Positions 53,272 to 62,885 of a stretch of 64,000 nucleotides of DNA are shown one piece after another. The stretch covers positions 186,001-250,000 of the forward strand of contig SVPP01000001.1 of the NCBI GenBank assembly GCA_015065765.1, in the 5' to 3' direction. The DNA is from Oscillospiraceae bacterium (GTDB lineage: Bacteria > Bacillota > Clostridia > Oscillospirales > Acutalibacteraceae). The first letter of the stretch is position 1. Every line of letters begins with the position of its first letter. The notes under the pieces are model-generated. The model ran no database searches, had not been told where the DNA came from, and saw only the letters and a list, made by a program, of their open reading frames with translations. The position numbers and the translations under genes were made by a program.

Positions 53272-53864
53272 ATTTCTCCCTCGATTTCTTTTACTATATT
53301 TTTATATTCTTCCCTTGTCATAAAAACATTGAGCATTTCAACAAGTGCATTTGTTGAAAGTTTTGAAGGAAGAGAAGCTTTTGAAAGAAGAATTTTCCGT
53401 CTCTCAGTGCAATTTTCTCTGCCGAAAAATCCATCCTCATATAAATCATATTTTGTGATTGGTGATGTATTTTTTTCTTCTTCAGAATCAGATGTAACAC
53501 CGGCTTTTTCAAGTGCTTCGATAATAAGCTTATCGGGCACACCTTCAACTCCGAGCAGACCTTCAGCAGACTTCTCTGTTTTTCTTTTTTCCTTACCGAA
53601 AAGTTCAGGAATAAAAACGTGCTTTATGTATTCCTTTTTTATACTGCCACCGAGAAATGAACGAATCATCAGACCTGCAGAATCACTGTCAGTGAGAATA
53701 AGTATCCCCCTTTTCTCTGCAAGACTTCTGATAAATTTCTGCTTTTCCTTATCTTTGAAAATACCGAAACCATCTGTTGTAATTATTGGAGCATCAATTA
53801 TTGAAGAAAGCTTGATTTTATCATACTTTCCCTCAACAATCACCGCTTCTTTTATTTTTATCAT
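53268..53864 (-). CDS. rnmV: Ribonuclease M5
   Basis: A 198-residue Toprim-fold nuclease that trims the 5S rRNA precursor. [25 protein letters not shown] and a DUF4093 C-terminal region match. It overlaps ispF by 4 bases and holA by one base. Confidence 0.9.
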   Translation of the reverse strand: MIKIKEAVIVEGKYDKIKLSSIIDAPIITTDGFGIFKDKEKQKFIRSLAEKRGILILTDSDSAGLMIRSFLGGSIKKEYIKHVFIPELFGKEKRKTEKSAEGLLGVEGVPDKLIIEALEKAGVTSDSEEEKNTSPITKYDLYEDGFFGRENCTERRKILLSKASLPSKLSTNALVEMLNVFMTREEYKNIVKEIEGEI

Positions 53865-54919
53865 TATACTGTTACCCTTTCACCGTTTGCAGCAAGAATC
53901 AGTTTTACTATAGTTTCTTCGAGAATCAATGTTTTATTGACGGATGAGCTTTTAAGTTTCAGGTCTGCTGCTGCAAGAATTTCAAGACAGACTCTGATTG
54001 CCGAAATGTCAATTTTTGATGCATCTCTTGCGGCGTTCGTAAGACGGAACGCTCTGTTCTGATAATTGTAATATTTTGCAGCACCGTCAGCTCTCTCTCC
54101 TGCAGCAATAAAAACCTTTGCTCTGTAAATATCAACATAGGCATTGATAAGCTGACTGTTAATGTTTATAGGCTCTTCCTTCTGCGAAATAAGAGTTTTC
54201 AGAACCTCAAAAGCTTTCTCATTTCTACCCTGCAGAATGTCAGTAGCAAGGTCAAAAACTCTTGCAGAAACCGACCTTACAGCGAGAGATTCAATATGTT
54301 CTTTTTTTATTTCACTTTTATCGGCATAGAAGCAAAGCTTTTCAAGCTCATTGAGAAGATTGTTCATGTCGTCACCGACGAGGTTTATAAGGTATTCTGC
54401 ATTCTGAGAAGAAAGAGTACAGCCTCTTTTGTTTGCTCCCGATACAAGAAGCTTAACAAGCTGTGAGCGTGTTTTTTTGTCAAGGACAAGCACACTGCCG
54501 TACTTATTCATCATAGTGACAATTTTTTTCCATTTATCATTTTTCTTCACATCTACTTCAACGTTCTGCATCCAGAAAATGATTATATTACTATCAGGAA
54601 TATCTGAAATTATTTCCTCAATCTGCTTTTTCTCTGCGTCATTTGCTTTGTCAAATTTATAATCCTTCACAACAATGAGAGCATGTTCATCCATCATAGG
54701 AAGAGATTCCGCACATGACGCAACATCATCGAAAGAAACATTGTCGCCGTCGAAAACATGAAGATTGAACATAGCAAAATCTTTTTTTACGGCTTTTCCG
54801 ATTATCTGACCTACGTAAAAATCCTTAAGGTAAGGCTCATTACCATAGATAAAATAAAGATTTGAAAACTCTCTGTTTTTAATATGAAGTTTAATATCAT
54901 TTTCAAAAATTTCAGCCAT
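53864..54919 (-). CDS. holA: DNA polymerase III delta subunit
   Basis: A 351-residue clamp-loader subunit that opens the sliding clamp. It has FIYGNEPYLKDFYVGQI near the N-terminus and an LINLVGDDMNNLLNELEKLCFY segment typical of HolA. Domain order is the usual AAA-like core plus C-terminal collar domain. It lies between comEC and rnmV, its common Firmicute location. Confidence 0.93.
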   Translation of the reverse strand: MAEIFENDIKLHIKNREFSNLYFIYGNEPYLKDFYVGQIIGKAVKKDFAMFNLHVFDGDNVSFDDVASCAESLPMMDEHALIVVKDYKFDKANDAEKKQIEEIISDIPDSNIIIFWMQNVEVDVKKNDKWKKIVTMMNKYGSVLVLDKKTRSQLVKLLVSGANKRGCTLSSQNAEYLINLVGDDMNNLLNELEKLCFYADKSEIKKEHIESLAVRSVSARVFDLATDILQGRNEKAFEVLKTLISQKEEPININSQLINAYVDIYRAKVFIAAGERADGAAKYYNYQNRAFRLTNAARDASKIDISAIRVCLEILAAADLKLKSSSVNKTLILEETIVKLILAANGERVTV

Positions 54920-54930
54920 TTAAAAAGCTC

Positions 54931-57090
54931 CTAAACTAAAATTGGTTTTATGAAACTACCGTCATTCATTGTGATATGAACATCTCTTGCTGCAGCAGGA
55001 ACCGATGTTTCATATTCAGAAGATATAATATACTTCCCTATAAGCGAAGAGTCGCCCACATATGTGTTCCCATACATTGTAACATAAATATCAGGTGCAA
55101 TACAACCTTGCGGTAAATTTTCTTCATTTAATTTTCCGTAAAAATTTATAAGAATCCGTATGTCACCTGTTCTCACAAGCGCAAAAGAAGATTTTTCCTG
55201 AGTGTAAAAATCAACTCTCATTTTGCCGCCAAAATATTCAGCCTTTACATAGTCAGCAGAAACGGAGTTTTTACCGATATATGAAAAATCGTACTCAGAT
55301 GAAGTCACAACTGAATCGATGGTAAAATCTTCTTTTATATTCATTATCTCATTCATTTGTGCCATACTCTCATTTACAGACAGATAAACGGCTTCGATGC
55401 TTTTGGTTCTGCCTCTTTCAAGGTAATTGGTTATATTGCTGTTCGCTGTAAATGTTCCGCCGCAGCCGAACATTACACATTCTTCATCATTTGTAAAGGC
55501 AACGCACAAGCCTTGCCCCACATCAATTACACTGAATTCCACAAAGGATGATTTGTACAAATCCGGCACAAAATATGAAACGAGAAAAACAGGAATCATA
55601 AGTATCGCAAAGATAACAGATTTGTTTTTTCTGTTTGACAATCCAAGAAGAAAAATCAATGTCAGAACAAGAAAAACAAGAATATAATTTTCAAGATTTG
55701 AAACACTTATGTACATATCACTATAGCGTGAAAACGTTTTCACAATATGAAGAATCACTTTTGAAGCAACAGCTGACAGACTCATTGAAAATCTGCCGAT
55801 AATACTTGTACTGAAAAAAGTAAGAATAACCGCACCTATGCCGCCTGAAACCATTGATATTGTTGAAAGTAAACTTATCAGAGTATTTACAACTACACTT
55901 AAGAGTGAAAAATTAATGTTATACAAAACTGATACGGGGAAAGTGAAAATCTGTGCAGATAAAGATACAAGAATGAGTGATGTCAGTGTCTGCGTTATTT
56001 TACGCAAAAGAACGTTCCTGATTTTCATAAAATTAAGCTTTTTATAAATATATTCATGCACAAGAAGGATGCCGAAAACAGATGCAAATGAAAACACCGT
56101 ACCCACACTGTAAAGACTGAACGGATCACATACTGTTATAACAAGAGCAGAAATACCGAGAGTATTCAGCGAATCAGGCTTTTCACGCAGAATAACAGCA
56201 ACATAATTGAGAATCATCATCGTTCCTGCTCTTATTACAGATGGCGTAAAGCCTGTAAAAGCCATATAGAAAAACAAGAAAACGATTGAGATTATTGCTG
56301 ACAGCCTTTTTCTGAAGAAAACTGCGAAAATCTTATAAAAAAATCCTGACCACAAAGCAACATGAAGTCCTGATACAACAAGAATATGCGATGTTCCCGT
56401 AATTCTGAAGCTTTCCATAGTCTCATCTTCAAGAAAATCTGTTTCTCCAAGAACTATACCCGAAATGAAACCGCCGATATCATTTGGAAAAAGTGAATAA
56501 ACCGTATCGACAAGTCTGTATCTCAACGACAAAAGATGATAGCGCAGGTCTTTTTCAGCATCTCCGATAACTATAAAGCTATTTGCTTTACAGTTTCCGA
56601 CAAGACAGATATTCTGAGATTTCAGAGAAGACATGGATGTATCAAGTCCTGACACCTTATACAGGTTTGCACGAAGTCTTACCTTAGAGTTAAAATCAGC
56701 ATCTTCCGGCAAATCAAGTGCATTTATCCTCACCTTTATGGTAACATTTTCGCCATCAACCTTATCTGTTTTTATTACAACATACTGCTTATCGTTATGA
56801 ATATACGGTTTTTCCAAAATTGCACCCTCAACTGTAACGTCTTCACCTGAAAAATAAACTTCATTCATATGAAAAGTACTCTCAGCAACAGAAAACAAAG
56901 CACTTGCACATAAAACAGATGCTGCAATAACGGCAAAAAATTTCAGTTTCTTCTGTTTCAGAAAAATCGAAAAGACCGCTATAAGGAATACCGGAAGAAT
57001 ATACAGAGCTTTTTCCGTTCCGACTCTTGTAAAAAGAAGAACTGTCAGGAAAAATACTGCACCGATAAAACCAAGCGGTCTTTTATCCAT
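54931..57090 (-). CDS. comEC: ComEC/Rec2-family protein with degenerate beta-lactamase-like domain
   Basis: A 719-residue membrane protein. DUF4131 lies at about 20-170, the competence channel domain at about 200-470 (ETMESFRITGTSHILVVSGLHVAL is hallmark), and a C-terminal beta-lactamase-like domain at 510-719 that opens with VIDVGQG. The usual metal motif (HxHxDH) is absent: where it should lie the sequence reads VYLSVNESMAQMNE. The Asp of the usual ID-GG loop is also changed (MFGCGGT). ComEC moves single-stranded DNA into the cell. Here the nuclease role of the C-terminal domain looks lost. Confidence 0.88.
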   Translation of the reverse strand: MDKRPLGFIGAVFFLTVLLFTRVGTEKALYILPVFLIAVFSIFLKQKKLKFFAVIAASVLCASALFSVAESTFHMNEVYFSGEDVTVEGAILEKPYIHNDKQYVVIKTDKVDGENVTIKVRINALDLPEDADFNSKVRLRANLYKVSGLDTSMSSLKSQNICLVGNCKANSFIVIGDAEKDLRYHLLSLRYRLVDTVYSLFPNDIGGFISGIVLGETDFLEDETMESFRITGTSHILVVSGLHVALWSGFFYKIFAVFFRKRLSAIISIVFLFFYMAFTGFTPSVIRAGTMMILNYVAVILREKPDSLNTLGISALVITVCDPFSLYSVGTVFSFASVFGILLVHEYIYKKLNFMKIRNVLLRKITQTLTSLILVSLSAQIFTFPVSVLYNINFSLLSVVVNTLISLLSTISMVSGGIGAVILTFFSTSIIGRFSMSLSAVASKVILHIVKTFSRYSDMYISVSNLENYILVFLVLTLIFLLGLSNRKNKSVIFAILMIPVFLVSYFVPDLYKSSFVEFSVIDVGQGLCVAFTNDEECVMFGCGGTFTANSNITNYLERGRTKSIEAVYLSVNESMAQMNEIMNIKEDFTIDSVVTSSEYDFSYIGKNSVSADYVKAEYFGGKMRVDFYTQEKSSFALVRTGDIRILINFYGKLNEENLPQGCIAPDIYVTMYGNTYVGDSSLIGKYIISSEYETSVPAAARDVHITMNDGSFIKPILV

Positions 57091-57138
57091 TTCTTATTTC
57101 ACTCCAATAATCTGACAAGAAAAATACTTTACATCAAA

Positions 57139-57480
57139 TCAGCCTGCGGGCCATGTAAAGTTTCTTCCGCCCATAAGATGGAAGTGGAGATGCTTTACAG
57201 TCTGTCCACCTGCTTCACCGATGTTTGTCACAATTCTGTAGCCGTCTTCTGAGAGATTGTTCTCTTTAGCAAGTTTTGCTGCAACCTCAAAGATGTGAGC
57301 AACAACTGCACTGTTTTCTGCAGTGATTTCATCTGCAGATTTGATGTGTTGTTTCGGAATTATGAGAATATGAACAGGAGCCTGAGGATCAATATCATGG
57401 AAAGCATATACAAGTTCATCTTCATATGCTTTCTTTGAAGGAATTTCACCTGCAATTATTTTACAAAACAAACAATCCAT
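57139..57480 (-). CDS. HIT-family nucleotide-binding protein (HinT-like)
   Basis: A 113-residue hydrolase with the histidine triad HLHFHLMGG near 97-105 and an N-terminal CxFCKI motif that can bind zinc. HIT proteins cleave nucleoside phosphoramidates, including aminoacyl adenylates. It starts 12 bases after alaS and is likely co-transcribed with it. Confidence 0.95.
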   Translation of the reverse strand: MDCLFCKIIAGEIPSKKAYEDELVYAFHDIDPQAPVHILIIPKQHIKSADEITAENSAVVAHIFEVAAKLAKENNLSEDGYRIVTNIGEAGGQTVKHLHFHLMGGRNFTWPAG

Positions 57481-57492
57481 TGTTAATTCTCC

Positions 57493-60132
57493 TTATTTAG
57501 CCATTGCTGACACAATTGATTCTACTGCTGCAATTGCTTCATCAGCCTTTGAAATGTCTTTACCGCCTGCCATCGCAAAATCAGGACGTCCGCCGCCTGA
57601 ACCGCCTGCAAGACGAGCTACTTCACGGACAATTGAACCTGCGTTCATGCCCTTTGCAATTGCACCCTTTGCACAACCACATGCAAAGTTGATGTTACCT
57701 TTTTCTTTATTCTTGTTACCGATTACGATAACTGCATCATCGCTTGTATCACGAAGAGCCTCGCACATTGAACGAAGGTCATCAGCTGACATATCGTCTA
57801 CTACAGTTGCGATAAGCTTGATACCTGCAACATCTTTAGCTGATGAAGAAAGGCTGTTTGCCTTTATTGATGAAAGTTCAGAAGAAAGTCTTGAGATTTC
57901 TCTGTCCTTATCCTTCATTTCAGCCATAACGCTCTCCGCACGCTTGTCAAGATCATTTACGTTAGCAAGTTTCAGTGTCTCGGCAGTGTTTGCAATAAGG
58001 TTAAGTTTCTTTGTAATGAATTCAAGAACACCACTGCCTGTTACTGCTTCAATACGTCTTACACCTGCAGCTACTGATGATTCGCTGACAATCTTGAAGA
58101 GACCAAGATTTCCTGTTGATGAAACGTGTGTACCGCCGCAAAGCTCTGTTGAATATTCGCCTGCTTTTACAACGCGTACAACATCACCGTATTTTTCTCC
58201 GAAGAGAGCCATAGCACCCATTTTCTTTGCTTCTTCAATAGGCATTTCTGTCATTGTAACTTCTGCTGCTGAAAGAATTTCTTCGTTTACAAGTTTTTCA
58301 ACCTCTGCAATTTCTTCACCTGTGAGAGCTGAGAAATGAGTAAAGTCAAAACGTACGTTATCTTTATTTACAAGCTGACCTGCCTGCTCAACGTGTGTAC
58401 CGAGAACTTTTCTCAGTGCTGCCTGAAGAAGATGAGCTGCAGTGTGGTTACGCATAATTGAAAGTCTTTCTTCCTTGTTGATAACAGCCTCAGCTTTGTC
58501 ACCGAGCTTGATGCCGTCGCCTTCTGCAATTGCACCGTAGTGAAGGAATACGCCGTCATGTGTTTTCTTTGTATCGACAACTTCAAACACTGTTTCGCCA
58601 ACTCGGATAACGCCCTTATCGCCTACCTGGCCACCGCTTTCAGCGTAGAATGCTGTTTTATTAAGAACAAGAACTGCTTCTTCGCCGTTTTCAATAAATT
58701 CTTTTCTCTCGCCTGCTGAAATAAGAGCGATAACTTCTGCATCATTTTCAAACTCTGTATATCCGAGGAATTCTGTTGCAGGGATACCGTTTGTTACAAC
58801 ACCGCTGTCTTTCCATGCTTCTGCTCCTGCATCCTTACGAGCATCACGTGAACGGTTTCTCTGCTCAAGAACAAGCTCCTTGAACTTCTCTTCGTCCACA
58901 CTCATGCCTTTTTCTTCAAGGATTTCCTTTGTAAGGTCAATGGGGAAGCCATAAGTATCTGAAAGTTTAAACGCATCCTCACCTGAGAGAACGTTATTTT
59001 CTGTGTTCTCAATCATTGATGCGAGAAGTGTCATGCCTGAGTCAATTGTCTTGTTGAAATTTTCTTCTTCAATCTTGATAATTTTTACGATGAAGTCACG
59101 TTTCTCAACAAGGTTGGGATATGCTGATTCGTTTTCTTTGATAACTGTATCGCAAACCTCATAAAGGAAAGGTCTGTCAATACCGATAAGCTTACCATGT
59201 CTTGCAGCACGTCTGAGAAGACGGCGAAGAACGTAGCCTTTACCTTCGTTTGAAGGCATAACACCATCACCGATCATAAATGTTGTTGAACGGATATGGT
59301 CAGTAATAACACGAAGAGATACGTCTGTCTTTTCGTTATCGTGATATTTAATCTTTGAAATTTCCATAATGTGCTTCATGATATTCTGCACTGTATCAAC
59401 TTCAAAGAGATTGTCAACATCCTGCATAACACAAGCAAGTCTCTCAAGTCCCATACCTGTGTCGATATTACAACGGTCAAGCTTTGTATAGTTGCCTTCA
59501 CCATCATTTGAGAACTGTGTGAAAACAAGGTTCCATACTTCAATAAAGCGGTCACATTCACAGCCTACACCGCAATCCGGTGAGCCACAGCCATGCTTTT
59601 CGCCTCTGTCGAAATAAATTTCTGAACAAGGACCACAGGGACCTGCGCCATGCTCCCAGAAGTTGTCTTCTTTACCGAGTCTTTTGATGTGTGAGGGGTC
59701 AACGCCAACCTTCTTTGTCCAGATTTCAAATGCTTCATCATCTTCTTCATAAATACTGCAGTAGAGAAGCTCTGCAGGAATTTCAAGCACTTCTGTGAAG
59801 AATTCCCATGCCCATGCAGTTGCTTCATTCTTGAAATAATCGCCGAATGAGAAGTTACCGAGCATTTCAAAATATGTGCCGTGGCGAGCAGTTTTACCAA
59901 CTCTCTCAATATCAGGTGTTCTGATACATTTCTGACATGTTGTAACACGGTTTCTGGGAGGTGTTACTTCACCTGTAAAATACTTCTTCATGGGAGCCAT
60001 ACCTGAGTTGATAAGAAGAAGACTCTTATCTCCCTGGGGAACAAGTGAGAATGAAGGAAGACGAAGATGTCCCTTACTCTCAAAAAACTCAAGGTATTTC
60101 TCACGAAGCTCATTGAGACCTGTCCATTTCAT
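57493..60132 (-). CDS. alaS: Alanine-tRNA ligase
   Basis: An 879-residue class II synthetase. The catalytic core (1-450) has LRLPSFSLVPQGD and RVTTCQKCIRTPDI; the editing domain has NHTAAHLLQAALRK (near 555-570) and the metal-binding CGGTHV near 660; a C-terminal DHHA1 domain ends with GGSGGGRPDFAM. All expected domains are present. It has a T-box leader and promoter upstream. Confidence 0.97.
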   Translation of the reverse strand: MKWTGLNELREKYLEFFESKGHLRLPSFSLVPQGDKSLLLINSGMAPMKKYFTGEVTPPRNRVTTCQKCIRTPDIERVGKTARHGTYFEMLGNFSFGDYFKNEATAWAWEFFTEVLEIPAELLYCSIYEEDDEAFEIWTKKVGVDPSHIKRLGKEDNFWEHGAGPCGPCSEIYFDRGEKHGCGSPDCGVGCECDRFIEVWNLVFTQFSNDGEGNYTKLDRCNIDTGMGLERLACVMQDVDNLFEVDTVQNIMKHIMEISKIKYHDNEKTDVSLRVITDHIRSTTFMIGDGVMPSNEGKGYVLRRLLRRAARHGKLIGIDRPFLYEVCDTVIKENESAYPNLVEKRDFIVKIIKIEEENFNKTIDSGMTLLASMIENTENNVLSGEDAFKLSDTYGFPIDLTKEILEEKGMSVDEEKFKELVLEQRNRSRDARKDAGAEAWKDSGVVTNGIPATEFLGYTEFENDAEVIALISAGERKEFIENGEEAVLVLNKTAFYAESGGQVGDKGVIRVGETVFEVVDTKKTHDGVFLHYGAIAEGDGIKLGDKAEAVINKEERLSIMRNHTAAHLLQAALRKVLGTHVEQAGQLVNKDNVRFDFTHFSALTGEEIAEVEKLVNEEILSAAEVTMTEMPIEEAKKMGAMALFGEKYGDVVRVVKAGEYSTELCGGTHVSSTGNLGLFKIVSESSVAAGVRRIEAVTGSGVLEFITKKLNLIANTAETLKLANVNDLDKRAESVMAEMKDKDREISRLSSELSSIKANSLSSSAKDVAGIKLIATVVDDMSADDLRSMCEALRDTSDDAVIVIGNKNKEKGNINFACGCAKGAIAKGMNAGSIVREVARLAGGSGGGRPDFAMAGGKDISKADEAIAAVESIVSAMAK

Positions 60133-60159
60133 AATTAATTACTCCTTAATATATTCAAA

Positions 60160-60410
60160 TATTTGTTCACAAAAAAATATAATGCCCCCTGCAAACAAAT
60201 CGGGACAAGACAAAAGTCCTGCGGTACCACCCGAATTGTGCAAAAAGCACCACCTTGATTTACCTTTAACGCAGGAATACGGCACTGCTCATCGCAGGCA
60301 GTTCAGAGCCGGCATGTTAATTACCAAATCTGCAGGAAGCTTTCAGCCATGACTTCCCTCTCTGTCAGCAGTCAGCAAAAAACTAAACTCGTCACAACTT
60401 TTGAAATATT
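60160..60410 (-). promoter_or_regulatory. T-box leader controlling alaS
   Basis: The minus-strand leader contains the conserved GGGTGGTACCGC T-box sequence near 60222-60233, upstream of a GTCC-closed hairpin and a U-rich tract TATATTTTTTTG. A stem I with an AGAGAGG motif and a GGCTGAAAGC distal-loop-like segment lies 5'. The specifier is expected to be an Ala codon; GCC in GAACTGCC is a candidate but cannot be fixed without a fold. The 487-base gap between genes at 60133-60619 holds this leader and its promoter. Confidence 0.88.
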
Positions 60411-60416
60411 ACATAA

Positions 60417-60445
60417 ATTATATAACATTATTTTAATATAGTCAA
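60417..60445 (-). promoter_or_regulatory. Promoter for alaS operon
   Basis: On the minus strand: TTGACT, 17 bases, TATAAT. Transcription would start near 60410, the 5' end of the T-box leader. Confidence 0.88.
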
Positions 60446-60619
60446 GTTTTATATAAAAATTTATACTTTTTAATTTTACTGTCATTGCTTTTAGAATCAT
60501 AATCATGATACAATAACTTAAAGAAATTTAAAAATAAACACTTTTCCTGATTTCTGTTGTTCAACCCTTATGTTTTGTGTTGTAAAATTATATCACAAAA
60601 CAATAAGGAGGTATTCACT

Positions 60620-60973
60620 ATGAATACAGACAAAATTTTAGCAGAAGCAATAGCAAAGGAATATGCACCCAAGGATAATTCAAAAATTATAGCATTAAAA
60701 AAATTAGATAAAAAGGCCAAATTACCTGCGACAATTTTCACTTACACTTTCGGAATCATTTCAACTCTTATTGCAGGTACGGGAATGTGTTTTTGTATGC
60801 AGGTAATCGGTAGCGGCACAACAGCTATGGTTTCAGGAATTATCCTCGGAATAATAGGTTTTGCAGGCTGTGGAATAAACTACCCTATTTACAAAAAAAA
60901 ATTAGAAAAAGACAAGTCAAAATATGCTTTTGAAATTGTCCAGCTTGCAAAGGAAATTTCTGAACAGAAATAA
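60620..60973 (+). CDS. Small membrane protein of unknown function
   Basis: A 117-residue protein with an N-terminal charged helix (1-35, rich in Lys), two membrane helices (about 38-60 and 68-90) and a charged C-terminal helix. I recognise no named family. A clear AAGGAGG site is 8 bases upstream. Twenty-four bases separate it from the TetR gene; it may belong to that unit. The sequence is more AT-rich around it than in neighbouring operons. Confidence 0.7.
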   Translation: MNTDKILAEAIAKEYAPKDNSKIIALKKLDKKAKLPATIFTYTFGIISTLIAGTGMCFCMQVIGSGTTAMVSGIILGIIGFAGCGINYPIYKKKLEKDKSKYAFEIVQLAKEISEQK

Positions 60974-60997
60974 GCATCTATTCCAGGAAGTGATAAT

Positions 60998-61609
60998 GTG
61001 ACAAAAGCAGAAAGCAAATATTTTAATACTGCTGTTAAAATGGATCTTGCTCTGATTTCATTGTTAAAAAATAAATCTTTTGAGTATATAACTGTTCGGG
61101 AGCTATGCGAAACAGCCGGAGTCAACCGTTCGACTTTCTATCTGCATTACAGCAATATGAGCGACCTTTTGGATGAAACTACACGATATCTTCTTAATAA
61201 TTTTCTTTCGTATTTTTCAAACGATACTAAAACAATCGCATACAATATTGCTTCCTGTGAATGTAACGATTTAATTTTTGTATGTGACAAATACTTGGTG
61301 CCGTATCTGACTTATATTAAAGAGAACAGAGAAGTTTTTTCAACCGCAGTATCACATATTAACTCTTTTGGTTTTGAAAAAGTGTATGTAAAACTGTTCG
61401 ATAATATTTTCAATCCTGTTTTGGACAGGTTTCATTACCCCGCTAAAGACCGGAAATATGTTATGATGTACTATCTGAACGGGCTTACTGCAATAATATT
61501 CGAATGGCTGAAGGATGATTGTTCAAGGCCAATTGAAGAAATATCAGGAATAATAATAAATTGCATCTTTGGCTTAAATAACGAAATAAAGGATGTGAGT
61601 AAAATATGA
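60998..61609 (+). CDS. TetR-family transcriptional regulator
   Basis: A 203-residue regulator. The N-terminal HTH is ITVRELCETAGVNRSTFYLHY; the C-terminal ligand domain is all-helical and unique. It starts with GTG, since the nearby ATG is out of frame; AGGAAG lies upstream. It overlaps the lipase gene by 4 bases (ATGA), so the lipase is translationally coupled and probably regulated by it. Confidence 0.9.
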   Translation: MTKAESKYFNTAVKMDLALISLLKNKSFEYITVRELCETAGVNRSTFYLHYSNMSDLLDETTRYLLNNFLSYFSNDTKTIAYNIASCECNDLIFVCDKYLVPYLTYIKENREVFSTAVSHINSFGFEKVYVKLFDNIFNPVLDRFHYPAKDRKYVMMYYLNGLTAIIFEWLKDDCSRPIEEISGIIINCIFGLNNEIKDVSKI

Positions 61610-62844
61610 AAATACTCAAAAGAACATTTGCATTTATTCTGTGCGTTACCATTATACTGTCATGTACACTGATAACGAACGCAGAAAGCAACAAATATGA
61701 AAACAAATACCCATTCATATTTGTGCACGGCATGTTCGGTTGGGGCAGAGATGAAGGAATCAATAAAATAATTCCTTACTGGGGTGCAACGACGGGCAGT
61801 CTTATGGAATATCTCGAAAGCAAAAATATTGAAGCTTACGATGTTTCAGTAGGTCCTCTTTCAAGTGCATGGGACAATGCGTGTGAAATTTATGCACAGC
61901 TCACAGGTTCAACCGTTGATTATGGCGAGGCACATTCAAAGGCGCATGGCCACGATCGATACGGAAGAACATACGAGAAAGCTCTTGTTCCTGATTGGAG
62001 CGAAAACAAAAAAGTTCATCTTATCGGCCACAGTCACGGCGGACAAGCAGCAAGACTTCTCGCACATCTGCTGGCACATGGTGACAAAGACGAAATAAAT
62101 GCAACAGATAAAAACTCTATTTCCCCTCTTTTTACAGGAGAAAAAGAGCATCTTGTAGAAAGTGTTACAACAATCTGTACGCCCAACAACGGCACTACGT
62201 CTTACAACTTCTGCGAAACATTTTATCTTAAACCGATTATGTCAATTATCGCAACCTACTATGCAGGTATAGTAGGCAGAAGCTTTCTTAACGGAACTTT
62301 AGTCGACTTTCATCTCGAACACTTCGGACTGACAAACATTCCCGGAGAAACTATTGCGAAGGAAGAGCTTCAGGTCGCTGTCGATAAATTTGGAAACACA
62401 AAAGACGCTGTAGTTTATGACCTTTCACTTGAAGGCGCAAAGAATCTGAACGATAAAATTGAAATAAGCGAAAACATCAATTATTTCTGTTATGCCTACG
62501 ATGCATCAGGAAAATGGAGTAAGCTTCCTATAAATACTGATTTCCTGTTTCTTGCGTTTACCGGAACACTTCTTTTGCTGTACGGAACTCCCGAAGATAC
62601 TTTCGGAATCATTTTTAACGATGAATGGCTTTCAAATGATGGTCTTGTAAATACCGCATCGGCAAAGAATCCGCTTGATGAGCCAGCAAGAGAGTTTGAC
62701 GGTGAAATTGTTAAAGGCGTATGGAACGTCATGCCTACACGTGTAGGAGACCATGGTACTCCTATCGGACTTTTCTCAAAAAAAGCAGACGTTCATGCTT
62801 TGTACGATGAAATGACAGAAATGCTCATGTCTCTTGAAAAATAA
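61606..62844 (+). CDS. Secreted lipase of the Staphylococcus/Geobacillus type
   Basis: A 412-residue exported lipase, signal peptide about 1-27 (ending TNAES). FVHGMFGWG forms the oxyanion hole, Ser is in GHSHGG, a zinc-lid segment HGHDRYGRTYE precedes, the Asp is in NDGLVNT and the His in RVGDHGTP, the triad of family I.5/I.6 lipases. It likely cleaves extracellular triacylglycerols. It is last in a unit with TetR and ends at a bidirectional terminator. Confidence 0.92.
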   Translation: MKILKRTFAFILCVTIILSCTLITNAESNKYENKYPFIFVHGMFGWGRDEGINKIIPYWGATTGSLMEYLESKNIEAYDVSVGPLSSAWDNACEIYAQLTGSTVDYGEAHSKAHGHDRYGRTYEKALVPDWSENKKVHLIGHSHGGQAARLLAHLLAHGDKDEINATDKNSISPLFTGEKEHLVESVTTICTPNNGTTSYNFCETFYLKPIMSIIATYYAGIVGRSFLNGTLVDFHLEHFGLTNIPGETIAKEELQVAVDKFGNTKDAVVYDLSLEGAKNLNDKIEISENINYFCYAYDASGKWSKLPINTDFLFLAFTGTLLLLYGTPEDTFGIIFNDEWLSNDGLVNTASAKNPLDEPAREFDGEIVKGVWNVMPTRVGDHGTPIGLFSKKADVHALYDEMTEMLMSLEK

Positions 62845-62845
62845 A

Positions 62846-62885
62846 AATATCCCTCAACCAAACTCGGGTTGAGGGATATTTTTTA
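62846..62885 (+). terminator. Bidirectional terminator
   Basis: AATATCCCTCAACC pairs with GGTTGAGGGATATT around a 7-base loop; T-runs lie on both strands. It ends the lipase and helicase genes, which converge. Confidence 0.9.

Noticed and set aside
53242-53913. Open frame opposite rnmV
   Set aside because: Antisense to conserved rnmV; Ser/Phe-rich shadow product.
57554-58339. Long open frame opposite alaS
   Set aside because: It lies antisense to conserved alaS codons and has a low-complexity Ser-rich product typical of shadow frames.
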